Assembly: GCA_016722445.1 (NCBI GenBank)
Contig: JADKIZ010000012.1
Location: 72,325 to 136,324, forward strand
DNA length: 64,000 bases
Reading direction: 5' to 3'
Origin: Flavobacteriales bacterium
Lineage (GTDB): Bacteria; Bacteroidota; Bacteroidia; Flavobacteriales_D; Sanyastnellaceae
Both the position numbers and the translations under genes were made by a program. The notes under the pieces are model-generated. The model saw only the letters and a list, made by a program, of their open reading frames with translations, did no database searches and was not told the origin of the DNA. Positions 26,078-36,219 of the stretch are shown one piece after another. How positions within the stretch are numbered: position 1 is the stretch's first letter; each line of letters begins with the position of its first letter.

Positions 26078-29000
26078 CTATCTCACAACCGTGATATATC
26101 CAGTTATGATTCTGGCATCACCGGTAGTTGCTGATTTCACTTTGAGGGTGTAATTGTATACACCGTCCTGCACAAAGTAATCATTGTCGTCATTACCAAT
26201 GATCCAGGGTAATTCGGGGTCTTTGGAATGATGCACCACATCACCCCAACGATCAAATACGATCCATTCAAAATCTGCTTGATCAATGTCTGCGCCTCGA
26301 ACGAAGACTTCATCATTTACGCCATCGTAGTTGGGTGTAACACAATTCGGAATATAAACGGCGAGCACATCGTTAATATCAACAATGCCATCAATGAAGT
26401 TAGAACAGTTGTGCTCATCAGTAACATATAACCTTACATTGTATTCTCCGCCTTTATCTTGTGGAAATTGAAATCCAGGATTTTGTTGCGCGCTTACCCC
26501 AAGCCAATTTTCCGTATCAAAGACCCAGTAGTATTCCAGACCTGTACCAGAACTCATATCAGTGAATTGGATATATGCATTTTCTGTATTGGTTGGTTGT
26601 GGATTTGCAATCCAACCTGCTTGTGGTATGGCATAAACGGTGAGGTAATCAGGATAAGTCTGAGTGAATTCACAGCCCACATCAGTTGTCAACTGCACAG
26701 TAACATCATAACTTCCAACCTCAGCAATTTGCGGCATGATTTCATCCACCATGCTATACACCAAACCATTCTCAATACTCCAGTTGGCATAGCTGTACAT
26801 AGAGTCGGGTGTTGTAATCTCGATGTTTGAGGTGAGTGGTGTACATCCATTGGTTGTATCCGAATCAATCGTGATGGTTACAGGTACTTGAATATCGACA
26901 TACGCACAATCTTGAACGGCGGGCGTTTCGCATGCATCGGTCATTGTTACGCAGTAATTTCCAACCGTGCTTGGAGAATGATTGATCGAAATTCCTGAGC
27001 CAACATTCACCCCTCCAAACGACCATTGATACTGATATGGCGGTAGGCCACCAGCATCTTGTATGACATAAGCATCAACCTGTCCATTTTCACAAATGGT
27101 CGAATCATTCATGACCGTAACTGAAAGTGGACCGCGATCATTGACATTCATATACATAGTATCCGTAACACAATTCCCCGGATCTGTTGCGAATACCCAA
27201 TAGTTTTCAGAAGCACCAGGACTCACATCAATCGATTGACTAAGTTCTCCGGTAGACCAATGGTAAACATAGGTATTGCCGAAATCGGTTGCACTCCATG
27301 CATTCAAAGTAGCGGTGCCATCTATACATATCAAGGTATCCGGATCAGCGCTGATTTCTGGTTCTTCAATCGATATCAGGAGTTCAGTCGCGAGGATGCA
27401 GCCATTGTAATCGATGGCATAATAATATGCGCCTGCTGATTCAACCGCGGGATCGAAAAATTCATCGTTGAGATTGTTCATCCAATCATACCAAACTCCA
27501 CCTGTCTCAGGATTTCCTTCGAGTGCATCGAACATGTTGAAAGTTGGATATGCTGAGCAAATGGATATTTCTGTGTCAATACCGGGACTTGGCAACGCTG
27601 GATCAATCGTGACCGTCATGGTATCTGTACTTCCGCATCCGGGATATCCTACAGGATAACCAGAAAGCACGTAATCAGTTTGCATGGCGATACTTTCAAT
27701 CACCGGATTTGGGATGGTGGGATCAGAGAGGTTGGTTGCAGGAGTCCAATTCCACACATAAGGCACTTGAGCATCTCCACATGAGATCACATAGTCAAAT
27801 GAATCACCGCTGCCATCCGCGCAAGAAACACTTCCATCCGAAGAATAGAACAGGGTGAGACATCCCTCACTATTCGTTGCAGTAAAAGTTTGTCCGGAAA
27901 GATCACCCGTCAACGGCCCCGCCAGAATTGGGGAACCTGTACTCGGACCGTTATAAATATAAATTTCATCGCAACATGTTTCGAAATCGCTTGAATTGAT
28001 GATGAGCGTCAAATACGTCACACCATCTCCAGGATTATCCGGACAATAAGTTTGTATCCAGTCTTCATTGTTGCCAAAACACTCACTGTAGTTCCCTGCA
28101 GCGGCAGAGCATTGAGCAACAAGACCATCCTCAAGCCCTCCTTGTAAAGTAATCGGTTGACAACTGAACATCATATCTGGACCTGCACTCACATTCGATG
28201 CAATAAATACATTGACTGTAATAGTGGTATCGAAAGTGCAACCGAAATTATTGGTGACTGTGTAGGTATATTCATACGAACCGGTATTGTCAATTTGTAT
28301 TCCGATAAAGTCACATCCGTCATCAGTATCTACAATGAATGGACCTGTCCAATAAGTGCTATCACAACCTGAACCGTAATCAGGTGTGAATTGAAGTAGA
28401 TCGCCGTATAGATTCGGGTTGAATGCCATTCCCCAATCGAAAATGTATCCGTCATCTGCGCCCCACATGTCACAAATTTGAATGGTCCAAGTACCATTGA
28501 GTGGACAGCCAATCAGATTTTCCCAAGGTTGTACACTTTGATAAGTGCCAGATGGCAATGTGCCGGATGCTTCTTCTTCCCAAGTGCCCAATGTCGCATC
28601 TGGTGCCCAGTAGTAATCGTATCCAATGCCCGGTGTATCGCCTGCGGTTTCATTGCCGCCATCGATGGGTTCTCCAAGATATGTTCCACCGCCACCTTGC
28701 TGATGCACAGCAATGGATTGTCCATTCGGGCAAATGAACGTAATGGTGATATCACCCATAAACGAATGTTCGAAATTGATGTAGAAATAGTCCATGTCAC
28801 TTACACTTGTTATGGTTTGACCATAATCAAAATTGGAAAAGGTGACTTCACTTTCAAAACAGTTTGTTTGATCATCTGGAATGTAGAGATATCCTCCCAA
28901 ATCAACTTGTGGTAGATCAATCCAAGGATCACTGATCCAAACATTCAAACTGTCATCAGCATAAACACTATCTGGTATGAAAAAATTTACACCCATGTAT

Positions 29001-29758
29001 TCAAGTCCACCTTGACACAAATCGAATTCTGGTGAAAGCAATGAAAAATCGGGATAGGTGCTGACAAAAACAATATAGTCGGTCAAATTGTTATTGTGGC
29101 AATCCGTGTTGTCCGTGATCATCAGTTGAACTTTATAACCCCCTGGTTCATCCCACGCATGGGTTACTGAAGGCCAACTGTTCGTGTTGTTTGTTCCATC
29201 ATCGAATATCCATTCCCATGATTGTACACTAGTACCTGCAGCGAAAGTCGAAGCGGATGCATCCATCGTTAACTCTTCACCCGGACACAATAAAATTGGA
29301 ATAGGATCTTGATTCGAATTGATAATGGCAAATGGTCTTTCACAAGGTGGACCGCAACTGATTTCAGCACCAAAATTTCCTACATCATTGCCGTCAGAAA
29401 CGAAATGAACGGTGAGGCACCCTGAAGCATTGGTCGAAGTGATATCTGTGGTTTGAAGATCATTTGCGAAATATGTTCCCATCAATGGAGCGCTGGTATT
29501 GCTGCCATCATAAATTTCCATATAGTCACCGTTTCCAAGATCGAATACTGCAAAATAAAGGTTGATGATGGTCTCGGGTGCCGGGGCACAAATCGTTGCA
29601 GTCGCATTGACATTATTGCTGTAATCGCTTGAGCTAAATCCATTGTCAACTAAAAAACCCTCACATTGAGTGATGTTGCCGCCGGTGATCGACATCTCTT
29701 GTGACCACAATTGATTTACATGAAAAGCAACAAAAAGCAGTAGTAAAAGTTTTTTCAT
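26078..29758 (-). CDS. Giant T9SS cargo protein with CUB, PKD and P domains
   Basis: The protein has 1226 residues with a signal peptide (about 1-19). A CUB-like domain follows (about 24-135), then a PKD domain (about 140-235, DASASTFAAGTSVQSWEWIFDDG), a proprotein-convertase-P-like domain (about 300-455, FMGDITITFICPNGQ and GTWTIQICDMWGADDGYIFDWG), and a second CUB-like domain (about 540-665). Ig-like/PKD segments come next, and the protein ends in a gliding-motility-type C-terminal domain (about 1135-1226, VTPNYDGVNDEVFV...WIVFDRWGDVVH), which is the T9SS type B sorting signal. It is predicted to be exported and held at the cell surface. The PKD and P domains suggest polymer or peptide binding, with no catalytic domain visible. 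Confidence 0.9.
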   Translation of the reverse strand: MKKLLLLLFVAFHVNQLWSQEMSITGGNITQCEGFLVDNGFSSSDYSNNVNATATICAPAPETIINLYFAVFDLGNGDYMEIYDGSNTSAPLMGTYFANDLQTTDITSTNASGCLTVHFVSDGNDVGNFGAEISCGPPCERPFAIINSNQDPIPILLCPGEELTMDASASTFAAGTSVQSWEWIFDDGTNNTNSWPSVTHAWDEPGGYKVQLMITDNTDCHNNNLTDYIVFVSTYPDFSLLSPEFDLCQGGLEYMGVNFFIPDSVYADDSLNVWISDPWIDLPQVDLGGYLYIPDDQTNCFESEVTFSNFDYGQTITSVSDMDYFYINFEHSFMGDITITFICPNGQSIAVHQQGGGGTYLGEPIDGGNETAGDTPGIGYDYYWAPDATLGTWEEEASGTLPSGTYQSVQPWENLIGCPLNGTWTIQICDMWGADDGYIFDWGMAFNPNLYGDLLQFTPDYGSGCDSTYWTGPFIVDTDDGCDFIGIQIDNTGSYEYTYTVTNNFGCTFDTTITVNVFIASNVSAGPDMMFSCQPITLQGGLEDGLVAQCSAAAGNYSECFGNNEDWIQTYCPDNPGDGVTYLTLIINSSDFETCCDEIYIYNGPSTGSPILAGPLTGDLSGQTFTATNSEGCLTLFYSSDGSVSCADGSGDSFDYVISCGDAQVPYVWNWTPATNLSDPTIPNPVIESIAMQTDYVLSGYPVGYPGCGSTDTMTVTIDPALPSPGIDTEISICSAYPTFNMFDALEGNPETGGVWYDWMNNLNDEFFDPAVESAGAYYYAIDYNGCILATELLISIEEPEISADPDTLICIDGTATLNAWSATDFGNTYVYHWSTGELSQSIDVSPGASENYWVFATDPGNCVTDTMYMNVNDRGPLSVTVMNDSTICENGQVDAYVIQDAGGLPPYQYQWSFGGVNVGSGISINHSPSTVGNYCVTMTDACETPAVQDCAYVDIQVPVTITIDSDTTNGCTPLTSNIEITTPDSMYSYANWSIENGLVYSMVDEIMPQIAEVGSYDVTVQLTTDVGCEFTQTYPDYLTVYAIPQAGWIANPQPTNTENAYIQFTDMSSGTGLEYYWVFDTENWLGVSAQQNPGFQFPQDKGGEYNVRLYVTDEHNCSNFIDGIVDINDVLAVYIPNCVTPNYDGVNDEVFVRGADIDQADFEWIVFDRWGDVVHHSKDPELPWIIGNDDNDYFVQDGVYNYTLKVKSATTGDARIITGYITVVR

Positions 29759-29918
29759 GAGAGAGAGAATAGTTTTGGCTTACTGTAAGGTGACAGCTAA
29801 TGTAGTCAAATAGTTGCTTTTCAGTGTATTTTAGGTCGAAAATGAAGCGCAATGGTTATTTTATCCGGTTGATTGCGGTTATCGGTCAACTCAGCAGGTA
29901 TTGATGCATTTTTACGAC

Positions 29919-30311
29919 ATGAATAAAATCGCTATTTCCGCCTTGGTATTGACAATCGCCGTGATCACTGGTGCCTTTGGTGCGCATATGCTCCGGAACC
30001 TGCTTACTGAGGAACATTTACGATCGTGGCAAACGGCAGTTCAGTATATGTTCTTTCATGGATTGGGCATGTTGATCATCGCGATCATTCCCCAAACAAT
30101 TATTTCCGTACCTAAAATGCTCGACCTGTCATGGAAGTTTTTATTGACGGGTGTTTGTCTATTCTCCGGTTCGATTTTTTTCCTGTCTACTACAGAGATC
30201 ACTCAACTCAACATGAAATGGTTGGGACCTGTTACACCGATTGGAGGACTGTTTTTCATCGCAGGTTGGTTGATGCTCGCTTTTTCTTCCATGAAAAAAA
30301 AGAAGTCGTGA
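29919..30311 (+). CDS. DUF423 membrane protein
   Basis: The protein has about 130 residues from the ATG at 29919 (an in-frame ATG lies six codons earlier). It has four predicted transmembrane helices and the family features ALVLTIAVITGAFGAHML, TAVQYMFFHGLGML and GPVTPIGGLFFIAGWLML. DUF423 is a widespread inner-membrane family of unknown function. It is monocistronic. Downstream (30416-30447) CATGTTGT and ACAACATG can pair across a 16-nt loop. Confidence 0.9.
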   Translation: MNKIAISALVLTIAVITGAFGAHMLRNLLTEEHLRSWQTAVQYMFFHGLGMLIIAIIPQTIISVPKMLDLSWKFLLTGVCLFSGSIFFLSTTEITQLNMKWLGPVTPIGGLFFIAGWLMLAFSSMKKKKS

Positions 30312-30488
30312 TGGTTACATAATCTGGGTTAATATAACAATTGCATTTTCTGATTCTCTACCAATAGGCTTTTGACATCATGTTGATGTGCACCATAAAA
30401 TGCAAGACATATTTGCATGTTGTCTGGGGATATAAATGTACAACATGATTATCACATGATCATTGCCAATGCGATTCACATGTCACGC

Positions 30489-31496
30489 TCAATGACCAAA
30501 TCCCATCGTTTTTTCCAGATGTGGGGTGAGTTTCGGGAGTTTATTCCTTTCGATCAGGAAACTGGAAAGTTCCGCGAATTCAGCAAAGACATAATGTTTC
30601 AAAGCTGCTTCGCGCAGGTAACCTTTGCCTGTGCTTCCTCCGGTTCCTACCCTTGTTCCAATCATGCGATGAACCATGTTCACATGTCTCCAACGCCAAT
30701 TGGCAAGCAATTCATCAATTTCAAGAAGTGTATTGATAATCCTAAAAGGATTCTGAAGAATTGGATAGTCGCGATAGAGGAAGATGAAAAGGGCAGCCCG
30801 TCTGGCTTTAGAAGTAAGTATTTTATCTCCTGAGTTTTCTTCACTCATGAAAAGATCATCAAATGCTTTGATGTTTTGTTTTTCTCCTTCACCCAATGAA
30901 AACGCATAAAGCTCGCGGTAAACGTACCAGAAATTCATGCCTTCCCATCCCATCCAAAGTTCATTGTTATCGAAAAACGGCATACGCTCCAGCCATTCAT
31001 TGAGCAACTCCAATACTGTTGTCCTTTTGGATATTGATTCAATATGTGACTTATCAGCTGGTCTGAGTTGACTTGTGTAATATTCCTGACCATGTCTGGC
31101 TTCCATTCGAAGTCCAAGCGTTGCTTCAAGTTCTTTGAACTGGATACTTTGGAATCCACTTGCAGGTCTGAGCATGTCGCGGAAATCAAGAAAATCCAAT
31201 GAAGTCATGGTCTCGAGTATATCGACTTTATGCACCAATACTTTCATGATCTCAACCACACGGTTCAATCTCCTTACCACCGTTTGCAATTCCGGTGAAT
31301 TGTCGTTGATAGCGGGTTTGCTCAGAATTTCATGTACAGAACTTACTTCGAAAAGAATTTGTTTGAACCACAACTCATAGGATTGATGGATCACAATAAA
31401 CAACATCTCATCATGAGCATGTTTGTTCTGTTTATCACTCTCAAGTTCCTGAGCGTTCAGGATTTTATCTAATTGCAGGTAGTCGCTGTAATACAT
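30489..31496 (-). CDS. Tryptophan 2,3-dioxygenase family protein
   Basis: The protein has 335 residues and belongs to the heme-dependent all-helical tryptophan dioxygenase family, which opens the indole ring to N-formylkynurenine in tryptophan breakdown. Supporting segments are DEMLFIVIHQSYELWFKQIL (substrate-pocket helix), FRDMLRPASGFQSIQFKELE, and NMVHRMIGTRVGTGGSTGKG, which carries the likely heme-ligand His and the conserved GTGGS loop. The start is 20 bp from that of the divergent DCC gene. The family also contains members with other substrates; no other kynurenine gene is in the window. Confidence 0.88.
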   Translation of the reverse strand: MYYSDYLQLDKILNAQELESDKQNKHAHDEMLFIVIHQSYELWFKQILFEVSSVHEILSKPAINDNSPELQTVVRRLNRVVEIMKVLVHKVDILETMTSLDFLDFRDMLRPASGFQSIQFKELEATLGLRMEARHGQEYYTSQLRPADKSHIESISKRTTVLELLNEWLERMPFFDNNELWMGWEGMNFWYVYRELYAFSLGEGEKQNIKAFDDLFMSEENSGDKILTSKARRAALFIFLYRDYPILQNPFRIINTLLEIDELLANWRWRHVNMVHRMIGTRVGTGGSTGKGYLREAALKHYVFAEFAELSSFLIERNKLPKLTPHLEKTMGFGH

Positions 31497-31549
31497 AATG
31501 GTTTTTTGATTTCGCGTTGCAATATAAAGCCGTCATCGTGTTTGATTTT

Positions 31550-31981
31550 ATGCGTTTTCTTTGTGCTGTGATTCAAGGTGAAACATTAGCCATTTCCCGG
31601 CGCATCGTGTTCTTCGACGGAATTTGTAATCTGTGCAATTTTTCTGTGGATTTTCTGATGAGGCATGACAAACATCACCTGCTCTTTTTTTCACCGTTAC
31701 AAGGGAAAACAGCCATTGAAATGCAAATGCCTTTGTCCTCCAATGGAGATAGTTTTATCTATTTGAGAAACGGTGAAATTTTATCGGAATCCACCGCAAC
31801 CATCAGGGTTTTAGCCGATTTGGGGTTTTGGTGGAAGTGGGTATATGTCTTTCTGGCCATTCCACCCTTTTTGCGCAATCCTGTTTATCGTTGGATTGCC
31901 CGAAACCGTTATCGTTGGTTTGGCAAAAGAAGTTCTTGCAGATTCCCTTCCGAAGAGGAAAAGGGAAGGTTATTGCCATAA
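31550..31981 (+). CDS. DCC-family thiol-disulfide oxidoreductase-like protein (DUF393)
   Basis: The protein has about 143 residues. The motif FFDGICNLCN is the DxxCxxC (DCC) signature near the N-terminus, followed by the STATIRVLADLG and RNPVYRWIARNRYRWFGKR segments usual in DUF393. I prefer the ATG at 31550; an earlier ATG (31517) would lengthen the poorly conserved leader. It is probably cytoplasmic with possible membrane association. The role is undetermined; the fold suggests thiol redox chemistry. Confidence 0.85.
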   Translation: MRFLCAVIQGETLAISRRIVFFDGICNLCNFSVDFLMRHDKHHLLFFSPLQGKTAIEMQMPLSSNGDSFIYLRNGEILSESTATIRVLADLGFWWKWVYVFLAIPPFLRNPVYRWIARNRYRWFGKRSSCRFPSEEEKGRLLP

Positions 31982-32060
31982 CATCTGCGCTTCCATTAAC
32001 ATCGAAACGGCGTGATGGCAAACGTATGAGTATCTGCACTTCAATGTATTTAGTATAAAA

Positions 32061-32083
32061 AAAGCCGGGACATGCCCGGCTTT
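32061..32083 (-). terminator. Intrinsic terminator of the sugar dehydrogenase gene
   Basis: On the minus strand AAAGCCGGG-CATGT-CCCGGCTTT is followed by T residues (the A-run at 32057-32063 on plus). The 9-bp stem sits 18 bp beyond the stop of the minus-strand gene and could also end the plus-strand DCC transcript. Confidence 0.85.
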
Positions 32084-32101
32084 CAGATATGATGTGAATG
32101 C

Positions 32102-33524
32102 TTAGTCGATTTTCACGAAATTTCCTGTAACAGTTCCGAGCTTTGAAGTAGCTGCAGTCCAATAATTACCGGCTTTCAGATCAGAAATGTCAACATTCTC
32201 TTTGGTGTTTTTGATCAATACTTCTTTTACCAATTTGCCATCATAACCAAAAATCTGAAGGCTACTTCCTACCAATGTTGAAGAAACTTCCAATGTCATT
32301 TGACTTGATGCCGGATTCGGATAAAGATTGAGTTCTTGTCCAACAGTTGCCGCAGGTTCTTCTACACTATTGTAGGCAAGATTGCGGAATTCTTTGATCT
32401 TATTTGGTGTTGTTCCGGGATAAGAACCACCATTGAGCGCAACATAGATTGCTCCAGTGTATGGATTCACACACATCGCGGAATCTCTGGTTTAATGTGG
32501 TGAAGTATTTATCTTCAGATGTCACACTGAGACCATCAGTGCTCAAATGAAGTACAGACACACGGTCATTGCTGCTGGTTGTGCCGTTCAATCCTCCCAT
32601 TACACCCATGATGATGCTGTTCGACCATTCAGGAATTGCAGGGTGATCATAATAGCTGATACCATTTACGGCAACACAAGGAGACCATTCCTTGAGTGGT
32701 TCTTTCACGTTGTTGCCGTTGCAGAAAGTTTGTTCTGATGCAGTATTACAAGCACCTTCAACATCAGGCCATCCATAATTGCGCGACACTTCAATAATGT
32801 TGAACTCATCGCTGCTGTTTTGTCCGTGCTCACTTTCATATAAAATGCCAGTAGGACCGTAACACAATCCCTGACTGTTGCGGTGACCAAAGCTCCACAC
32901 ATATGAAGATGGATCAGGATTGTCGGCTGGAATTGTTCCATCGAGATTGATACGAAGTACTTTTCCATTGAGTGAAGACATATCTTGTGAGAGATCACCA
33001 CCAGTGCCAGTATCTCCTGTAGTCATCATGATTTTATTGTCTGGAGAAATCACCAAACGTGAACCATCATGAATCCAGTTGCCGGGAATATTGTTGATGA
33101 GGTTTGTTTCGCCAGTCAATGCTGTGCCGTCCCAGGTATATTTCACGAGACGTTCTTTCACCGAATTTCCAGATGCATAGCAGTAAACTAGAAATACTTC
33201 CGGTGTAGAGGCGAAATCCGGGTGGAGTGCCATTCCCAACAATCCCGGTTCACTGGAACCGCTACCGGCAACAGCAATATCGAGAATTGTGGTGTAATTG
33301 CCTGTTTCAGGATCAATGCGAAGTACTTTACCTGTGCGAAGTGTGGCCCAGATATAGTCATCTGGTCCCCAGAGAATTTCCCATGGAAGACTGATGCCAG
33401 TTACCAAATCTGTTTCAGTGAGCGTGGTATTGCCTACTGTCCAGGTGGTTTGAGCGTGGTTGGTGAGTGGTGCCGTGCATGAAAGCAGGCATGCTACAAA
33501 AGAAAATCCGAGTATACGTTTCAT
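32102..33524 (-). CDS. PQQ-type sugar dehydrogenase with T9SS tail, frame broken once
   Basis: The start is the ATG at 33524 (MKRILGFSFVACLLSCTAPL, signal peptide or lipoprotein-like). The body is a soluble glucose/sorbosone dehydrogenase propeller: GISLPWEILWGPDDYIWATLRTGKV, LLGMALHPDF, HRNSQGLCY and SEHGQNSSDEFNIIE. The second frame (32102-32476) adds NPYTGAIYVALNGG and a type A sorting domain (LYPNPASSQMTLEV...). The break is in a CA/GT dinucleotide run at 32468-32475: one more GT gives RDVCVNPYTGAIYVA. It is predicted to be a secreted quinoprotein oxidising a sugar; substrate is unknown. Confidence 0.85.
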
Positions 33525-33652
33525 ATCTGATGATGAATGTTGTGACAAAGAAAAGAACGCAGCGTCAAAATCGGAAGGAATTGTTTGAAATATGCTGCGC
33601 AAAATCCGGGAGAACAGGGAAAGCAAACAAGTTCACCTTCTATTTTTACCCC

Positions 33653-34440
33653 ATGAACACCATTGAACAAAAGAAGGAAGCGTTTGCGCGACTGCTGAAG
33701 ATTATGGATGAACTGCGGGCGGAATGTCCGTGGGATAAGAAGCAAACCCTCGAAAGTCTGCGCCACCTAACCATCGAGGAAGTGTATGAGTTAGGAGACG
33801 CCATCATGAAAGGCGATATGTCGGAACTTAAATGGAGATCGGTGACATTCTCCTGCACATGGTCGTTTATGCTAAAATCGCCAGTGAAACTGGACTTTTC
33901 GATATTGCAGATTCACTCAATGGAATTTGTGAAAAGCTCATTTCGCGCCACCCACATATTTATGGAGATGTCAAAGTAAAAGATGAGGAAGAAGTCAAAT
34001 CGAACTGGGAAAAGCTCAAACTGAAGGAAGGAAAAGTGAGTGTACTCTCTGGAGTACCAGTTTCACTTCCAGCCATGGTTAAGGCACAGCGCATTCAGGA
34101 CAAAGCAAGAGGAGTGGGTTTCGATTGGGAACATGCTCACCAGGTTTGGGATAAAGTGCAGGAGGAACTCGAAGAGTTCAAAACAGAGGCCGATCAGGAC
34201 AGCGATAAAATGGAGGAGGAGTTTGGCGATGTCATGTTCGCCCTCATCAACTATGCAAGATTCAAAGGCATCAATCCCGAAGACGCCCTCGAAAAAACAA
34301 ACCGCAAATTCATCCGCCGTTTTCAATTCCTCGAAACCGAAAGCGCCAAAGAAGGCAAAAAACTTGGCGATATGTCGCTGGATGAGATGGACGTGTATTG
34401 GGAGAAAGCAAAAAAAGGAATTATGAATTATGAAGTATGA
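33653..34440 (+). CDS. mazG: Nucleoside triphosphate pyrophosphohydrolase MazG, frame broken once
   Basis: The protein has about 262 residues and carries two MazG domains. It hydrolyses non-canonical or excess NTPs to NMP and pyrophosphate. It starts at ATG 33653 (MNTIEQKKEAFARLLKIMDEL). The first domain has CPWDKKQTLESLRHLTIEEVYEL; the second has DKVQEELEEFKTE...EEEFGDVMFALINYARF, the EExxD-type metal motifs. Adding one A to the AAA at 33830-33832 joins the frames as SELKMEIGDILLHMVVYAK. The C-terminal residues (MNYEV) are encoded by the left arm of the repeat at 34418. It diverges from the sugar dehydrogenase gene. Confidence 0.9.
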
Positions 34441-34682
34441 ATTATGAATTGTGAATGGCGAAGTTTTGAGAAAACAAATGCACTTCCTTTCGCGGTCCTA
34501 ATACCTAGTACTTAGTTCCTAGTACTTAGTACCTAATACCTAGTACATATTTATGAATTCTTTCCGCCTAACAACCTGCATGAAACTTGAAATCAAGTGT
34601 CGTGAGCAATAGCCTTCTCAATACTTAATACTCAATACTCACCACTCAATTCATAATTCATACTTCATAATTCATAATTCAA
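34418..34682. repeat. Heptamer arrays inside 34-bp perfect inverted arms
   Basis: The arms at 34418-34451 and 34647-34680 are perfect reverse complements of 34 bp, built from 7-bp units (GAATTAT and ATTCATA-type). Between them lie seven heptamers at 34498-34546 (CTAATAC, CTAGTAC, TTAGTTC and variants), and heptamers AATACTT/AATACTC run from 34620 into the right arm. The left arm overlaps the mazG stop and the right arm touches the stop of the convergent glutathione peroxidase gene. It could serve as a bidirectional terminator. Confidence 0.85.
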
Positions 34683-35251
34683 AACTCCCGTTCTATTTCT
34701 CCATTCATCGGATCCATAGAAGCTGAATAAGATTTGAGCCATTTGCCATCGGGACCAACAAGGAATTTGTGGAAATTCCATTCGACTTTATCGTCCTGAA
34801 CACCGTTGAGCGACTTGCTTGTAAGCCATGTGAAGATGGGATGTTGAATCGTTCCCTTCACATCAATTTTGGATGCGAGAGGAAATGTTACACCATAATT
34901 TTTTGTGCAGAATTCTGCAATTTCTTTTTCACTTCCAGGCTCCTGTCCTAAGAATTGATTGCAAGGAAAGCCAATGATCACAAGTTTGTCTTTGTGTTTT
35001 TCTTGCAATTGTTGAAGTGCTGCATATTGTGGTGTATTGCCACATTTGCTCGCCACATTCACAATGAGGACATATTTGCCTTTGTAATCCGACATGGGAA
35101 CGGTTTTGCCGTTAATGTCAGTATAACTGAGTTGATAGAAGTCACTGGTCGTCTGACTAACCAGTTCTTGTTTAATGCGCTGATTGTTTTTCCAATATGC
35201 TGAAAGCAATATCGGGATGAGCACGGCAACAATGATGAGGGCAACTTTCAT
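34679..35251 (-). CDS. Glutathione peroxidase-like thiol peroxidase
   Basis: The protein has 190 residues with an N-terminal membrane anchor or signal (about 1-19). The catalytic set of the family is present: Cys70 in VNVASKCGNT (cysteine, not selenocysteine), the Gln in GFPCNQFLGQEPG, and the Trp/Asn in VEWNFHKFLV. The extra Cys in GFPCNQ is common to thioredoxin-dependent members. It probably reduces peroxides at the periplasmic face of the membrane. A TTTG-N18-TATTTTTG promoter lies at 35313-35342. It is convergent with mazG across the repeat island. Confidence 0.9.
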   Translation of the reverse strand: MKVALIIVAVLIPILLSAYWKNNQRIKQELVSQTTSDFYQLSYTDINGKTVPMSDYKGKYVLIVNVASKCGNTPQYAALQQLQEKHKDKLVIIGFPCNQFLGQEPGSEKEIAEFCTKNYGVTFPLASKIDVKGTIQHPIFTWLTSKSLNGVQDDKVEWNFHKFLVGPDGKWLKSYSASMDPMNGEIEREF

Positions 35252-35312
35252 ATTCGTTTTGATTTCTTTATTGGATAAAACAATTGTTGTGTCGACTTGG
35301 TTCAGGCGCCTT

Positions 35313-35342
35313 CAAAAATAGTTGTGACGAAGCGCTTTCAAA
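35313..35342 (-). promoter_or_regulatory. Bacteroidota-type promoter of the peroxidase gene
   Basis: Minus strand: TTTG (35342-35339), 18 nt, TATTTTTG (35320-35313). This matches the TTTG / TAnnTTTG consensus of Bacteroidota primary sigma promoters. It lies about 60 bp before the peroxidase start codon and overlaps the last codons of the upstream kinase gene. Confidence 0.6.
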
Positions 35343-35748
35343 GAACGACTTTGTATTTCGATTTCATTTTTTCAATTTGATCATCGGGAATGCCATGGGT
35401 ATTTTGTCCGTGGTGTCGGTTCTCCACCGTCATCACATGAACTTGATAACCCATATCAGATGCCAGTTTGAAATAGGGTTCAATCTCCCATTCAAGGGTA
35501 TAGGTATTGTCTAATATGATGATGGGTAAACCATCTTCCATGGCTTGCTTTGTGCGTGTTTCGCAATGTTTGTATGCCAAGTGATTTTTAAGGTGATCGA
35601 AATGATAATTCCCATCTCCATCCGTAAAATAGTCATCAATGCCAAACACAGGATGTTGGCCATCAGCACTGATCAAATGCGCCAAAGTTGTTTTACCACT
35701 GCCTGGCAATCCACGTAAAATGATGAGTGATTTTTCCGGAGATTTCAT
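35338..35748 (-). CDS. P-loop kinase-like ATPase (N4BP2L/AAA_33 type)
   Basis: The protein has 136 residues. The Walker A motif LRGLPGSGKTTL is at about residues 11-22, and IDDYF follows the second strand as in polynucleotide-kinase-like and NEDD4-binding-protein-2-like proteins. LDNTYTLEWEIEPYFKLASDMGYQVHVMTVE is the third-strand and substrate region. It has the small P-loop kinase core only. The substrate is unknown; RNA or nucleic-acid 5'-OH phosphorylation is possible by family relation. The start is 3 bp after the thioesterase stop, so it is in the same operon. Confidence 0.8.
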   Translation of the reverse strand: MKSPEKSLIILRGLPGSGKTTLAHLISADGQHPVFGIDDYFTDGDGNYHFDHLKNHLAYKHCETRTKQAMEDGLPIIILDNTYTLEWEIEPYFKLASDMGYQVHVMTVENRHHGQNTHGIPDDQIEKMKSKYKVVL

Positions 35749-35751
35749 GTC

Positions 35752-36219
35752 TTAGCTTTTCCGAAGATTCATTTCATGAGAAATGCCTTTTCTCAATTCC
35801 ATCAACCGCATGGCATAATGCTGAAGTTTTTTTTCTTCATCAGAATCTGCCGTGTATGTTGGAACTTTTCTTGGTTGTCCTTTTTCATCCATCGCAACGA
35901 AGATGATGACACAATGGGTATTGTGCCTGTATTCTGCAGATTCAGGTCGTTTGCTGTATACATCCACAGCAATGTGCATACTGGTTTCACCAGTATGGAT
36001 CATCCCGGCATTCACTTCAACGATGTCGCCGATATGTATTGGCGCAAGAAACTGGATTCCACCTACGTAAACCGTCACAGCATAACCGCCACACCAATTC
36101 ACTGCACAGGCATATCCAGCTTGGTCGATCCATTTCATCACAGCACCTCCATGAACCTTTCCACCAAAATTGACATCCGAAGGCTCAGCCAAAAAGCGCA
36201 GGGTGAGTAGTTTTTCCAT
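35752..36219 (-). CDS. Acyl-CoA thioesterase (hotdog fold)
   Basis: The protein has about 155 residues from the ATG at 36219 (MEKLLTLRFLAEPSDVN); the longer frame upstream is not conserved-looking. The hotdog helix segment NFGGKVHGGAVMKWIDQAGYACA carries the conserved HGG and the Asp of the acyl-CoA thioesterase family (YciA/BACH type), and VEVNAGMIHTGETSMHIAVDVYS is the second conserved strand pair. It hydrolyses acyl-CoA to free acid and CoA in the cytoplasm; chain-length preference is not predictable. It is the first gene of a two-gene operon with the P-loop kinase. Confidence 0.88.
   Translation of the reverse strand: MEKLLTLRFLAEPSDVNFGGKVHGGAVMKWIDQAGYACAVNWCGGYAVTVYVGGIQFLAPIHIGDIVEVNAGMIHTGETSMHIAVDVYSKRPESAEYRHNTHCVIIFVAMDEKGQPRKVPTYTADSDEEKKLQHYAMRLMELRKGISHEMNLRKS

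Noticed and set aside
30417..30833. 138-residue plus-strand ORF opposite the tryptophan dioxygenase gene
   Set aside because: It is antisense to the conserved C-terminal heme-ligand and GTGGS region of the dioxygenase.
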